Below are positions 63,267 through 64,000 of a DNA stretch of 64,000 nt, one piece after another. A program made the position numbers and the translations under genes. The notes beneath the pieces were generated by a model that ran no database searches, was not told the origin of the DNA, and saw nothing but the letters and a program-made list of their open reading frames with translations. The stretch is from contig NZ_BBQZ01000004.1 in assembly GCF_000974805.1 (NCBI RefSeq), forward strand, positions 62,001 to 126,000. The letters run 5' to 3'. The stretch comes from Demequina salsinemoris (GTDB lineage: Bacteria > Actinomycetota > Actinomycetes > Actinomycetales > Demequinaceae). How positions within the stretch are numbered: position 1 is the first letter of the stretch; every line of letters starts with the position of its first letter.

Positions 63267-64000
63267 CCGCGATGCTCGTGCATGAGACCCGAACGGGCAT
63301 CGGCGTCAGCGGCGGCAGCGCCGCCGGGCCGGTAGTGCAGGTCGCACCGCCGGCCGCGCCGCCGAAGGACGAGCCCGCGCCCGCGGACGTCGACGCGGCG
63401 ATCCAGCACGTCCTCGAGTCCTTCGAGGCGGTCGCGGTCGAGCTCGACACCCGCGCCGCCGGCGCCGACGAGCACGCCGCGCCGATCCTCACGGCGAACG
63501 CGATGATGGCCCGCGACGTCGGCCTGCACGGCGCGGCCACGGACCGCCTCAAGGCGGGCGACGGGCCGGCGACCGCCATCAAGAACGCTGTCGAGGCCTA
63601 CGCCGCGCAGTTCGAGGCCCTCGGCGGCTACTTCGCCGAGCGCGTCGCGGACCTGCGCGACGTGGGCGCCCGTGCCGTCGCCGCGGCCCTCGGGCTGCCC
63701 GCGCCGGGCGTGCCGCCGCTGACCGAGCCGAGCGTCATCGTGGCGCTCGACCTCGCGCCGGCGGACACCGCGACCCTGGACCGCGAGCTCGCGATCGCGA
63801 TCGTGACCCAGGCGGGCGGCCGCACGAGCCACACGGCCATCCTGGCGGCCCAGCGCGGCATCCCCGCCGTCGTCCAGGTGCCCGACGCGACGTCGATCGA
63901 GCCCGGCACGTTCGTCGCCGTGGACGGCGACGCGGGCGAGGTCGCGATCGACCCCGATCCCGCGCTGCTCGAGGCCCAGCGCGTGCGCCGCGAGAAGCGC
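63263..64000 (+). CDS. ptsI: PTS enzyme I (phosphoenolpyruvate-protein phosphotransferase), 5' part
   Basis: The first 246 codons of enzyme I; the gene runs off the right edge. It starts at GTG 63263 overlapping ptsH; an in-frame ATG at 63272 is an alternative. An N-terminal HPr-binding helical domain and the phosphohistidine domain are seen, with the active His in QAGGRTSHTAILAAQRGIPAVVQV (about residue 193). It transfers phosphate from PEP to HPr for fructose and possibly other PTS sugars. Confidence 0.95.
   Translation, partial: MTAMLVHETRTGIGVSGGSAAGPVVQVAPPAAPPKDEPAPADVDAAIQHVLESFEAVAVELDTRAAGADEHAAPILTANAMMARDVGLHGAATDRLKAGDGPATAIKNAVEAYAAQFEALGGYFAERVADLRDVGARAVAAALGLPAPGVPPLTEPSVIVALDLAPADTATLDRELAIAIVTQAGGRTSHTAILAAQRGIPAVVQVPDATSIEPGTFVAVDGDAGEVAIDPDPALLEAQRVRREKR

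Overview
The window is 64 kb of very GC-rich DNA (roughly 70% G+C by eye) from the chromosome of an actinomycete, most likely order Micrococcales (Cellulomonas/Demequina-like; inference). Supporting this are the coproporphyrin-dependent haem pathway (ChdC, CgoX and HemH with HemE and HemA), a DtxR/IdeR-type iron box, an actinobacterial DUF4307-greA pair, UppS, type II NADH dehydrogenase, GTG starts and GTGA/ATGA stop-start overlaps. No rRNA, tRNA, CRISPR array or complete IS element was found. Most of the window is conserved chromosome; the main accessory patch is about 16.0-20.9 kb.

Layout. 0-15.9 kb: a partial disordered protein, a DUF6113 protein, typA, two nearly duplicate soluble PAS chemoreceptors around a frameshifted DUF952 gene and a divergent DMT exporter/CGNR regulator pair, then small enzymes (HXXEE, AlkD-like, VOC, VanZ, TfoX-N, RluA, YjdM, PhnB-like, methyltransferase) and an ECF sigma factor with a membrane partner. 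16.0-20.9 kb: three small cassettes (WYL regulator + VOC; small membrane protein + HepT/MntA; aldo/keto reductase + TetR) separated by copies of a roughly 45-60 bp direct repeat. Each copy encodes a YchF-like C-terminus (..VEFRFNV), and the array abuts the real 3' end of ychF. This repeat-delimited array is the most unusual structure here. 22-28 kb: an oligopeptide ABC transporter operon whose double ATPase gene carries a frameshift. 28-36 kb: rmuC, ispH, xseA, xseB, a PfkB sugar kinase, fumC and a type II NADH dehydrogenase.

37-48 kb is an iron/haem block. A DtxR-family regulator is followed by the minus-strand operon hemE-cgoX-chdC-hemH, divergent hemA, and a four-gene Fe3+-siderophore ABC importer behind a DtxR-like box. 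48-59 kb: a GNAT gene framed by paired inverted repeats, PhoH, UppS, hemolysin III, DUF4307, GreA, a polysaccharide deacetylase, RlmC-like methyltransferase, AI-2E transporter, MsrA and a Bax-inhibitor-1 protein. 59-64 kb: a fructose PTS operon (DeoR regulator, 1-phosphofructokinase, EIIABC, HPr, EI) that runs off the right edge and so couples fructose uptake to the general PTS proteins.

At larger scale, the non-palindromic octamer GACGATGC/GCATCGTC occurs more than 40 times, often extended to GGGACGATGCGG and clustered between genes. Two intergenic regions (36.2 and 57.7 kb) hold ~95-bp imperfect inverted repeats that no gene explains.
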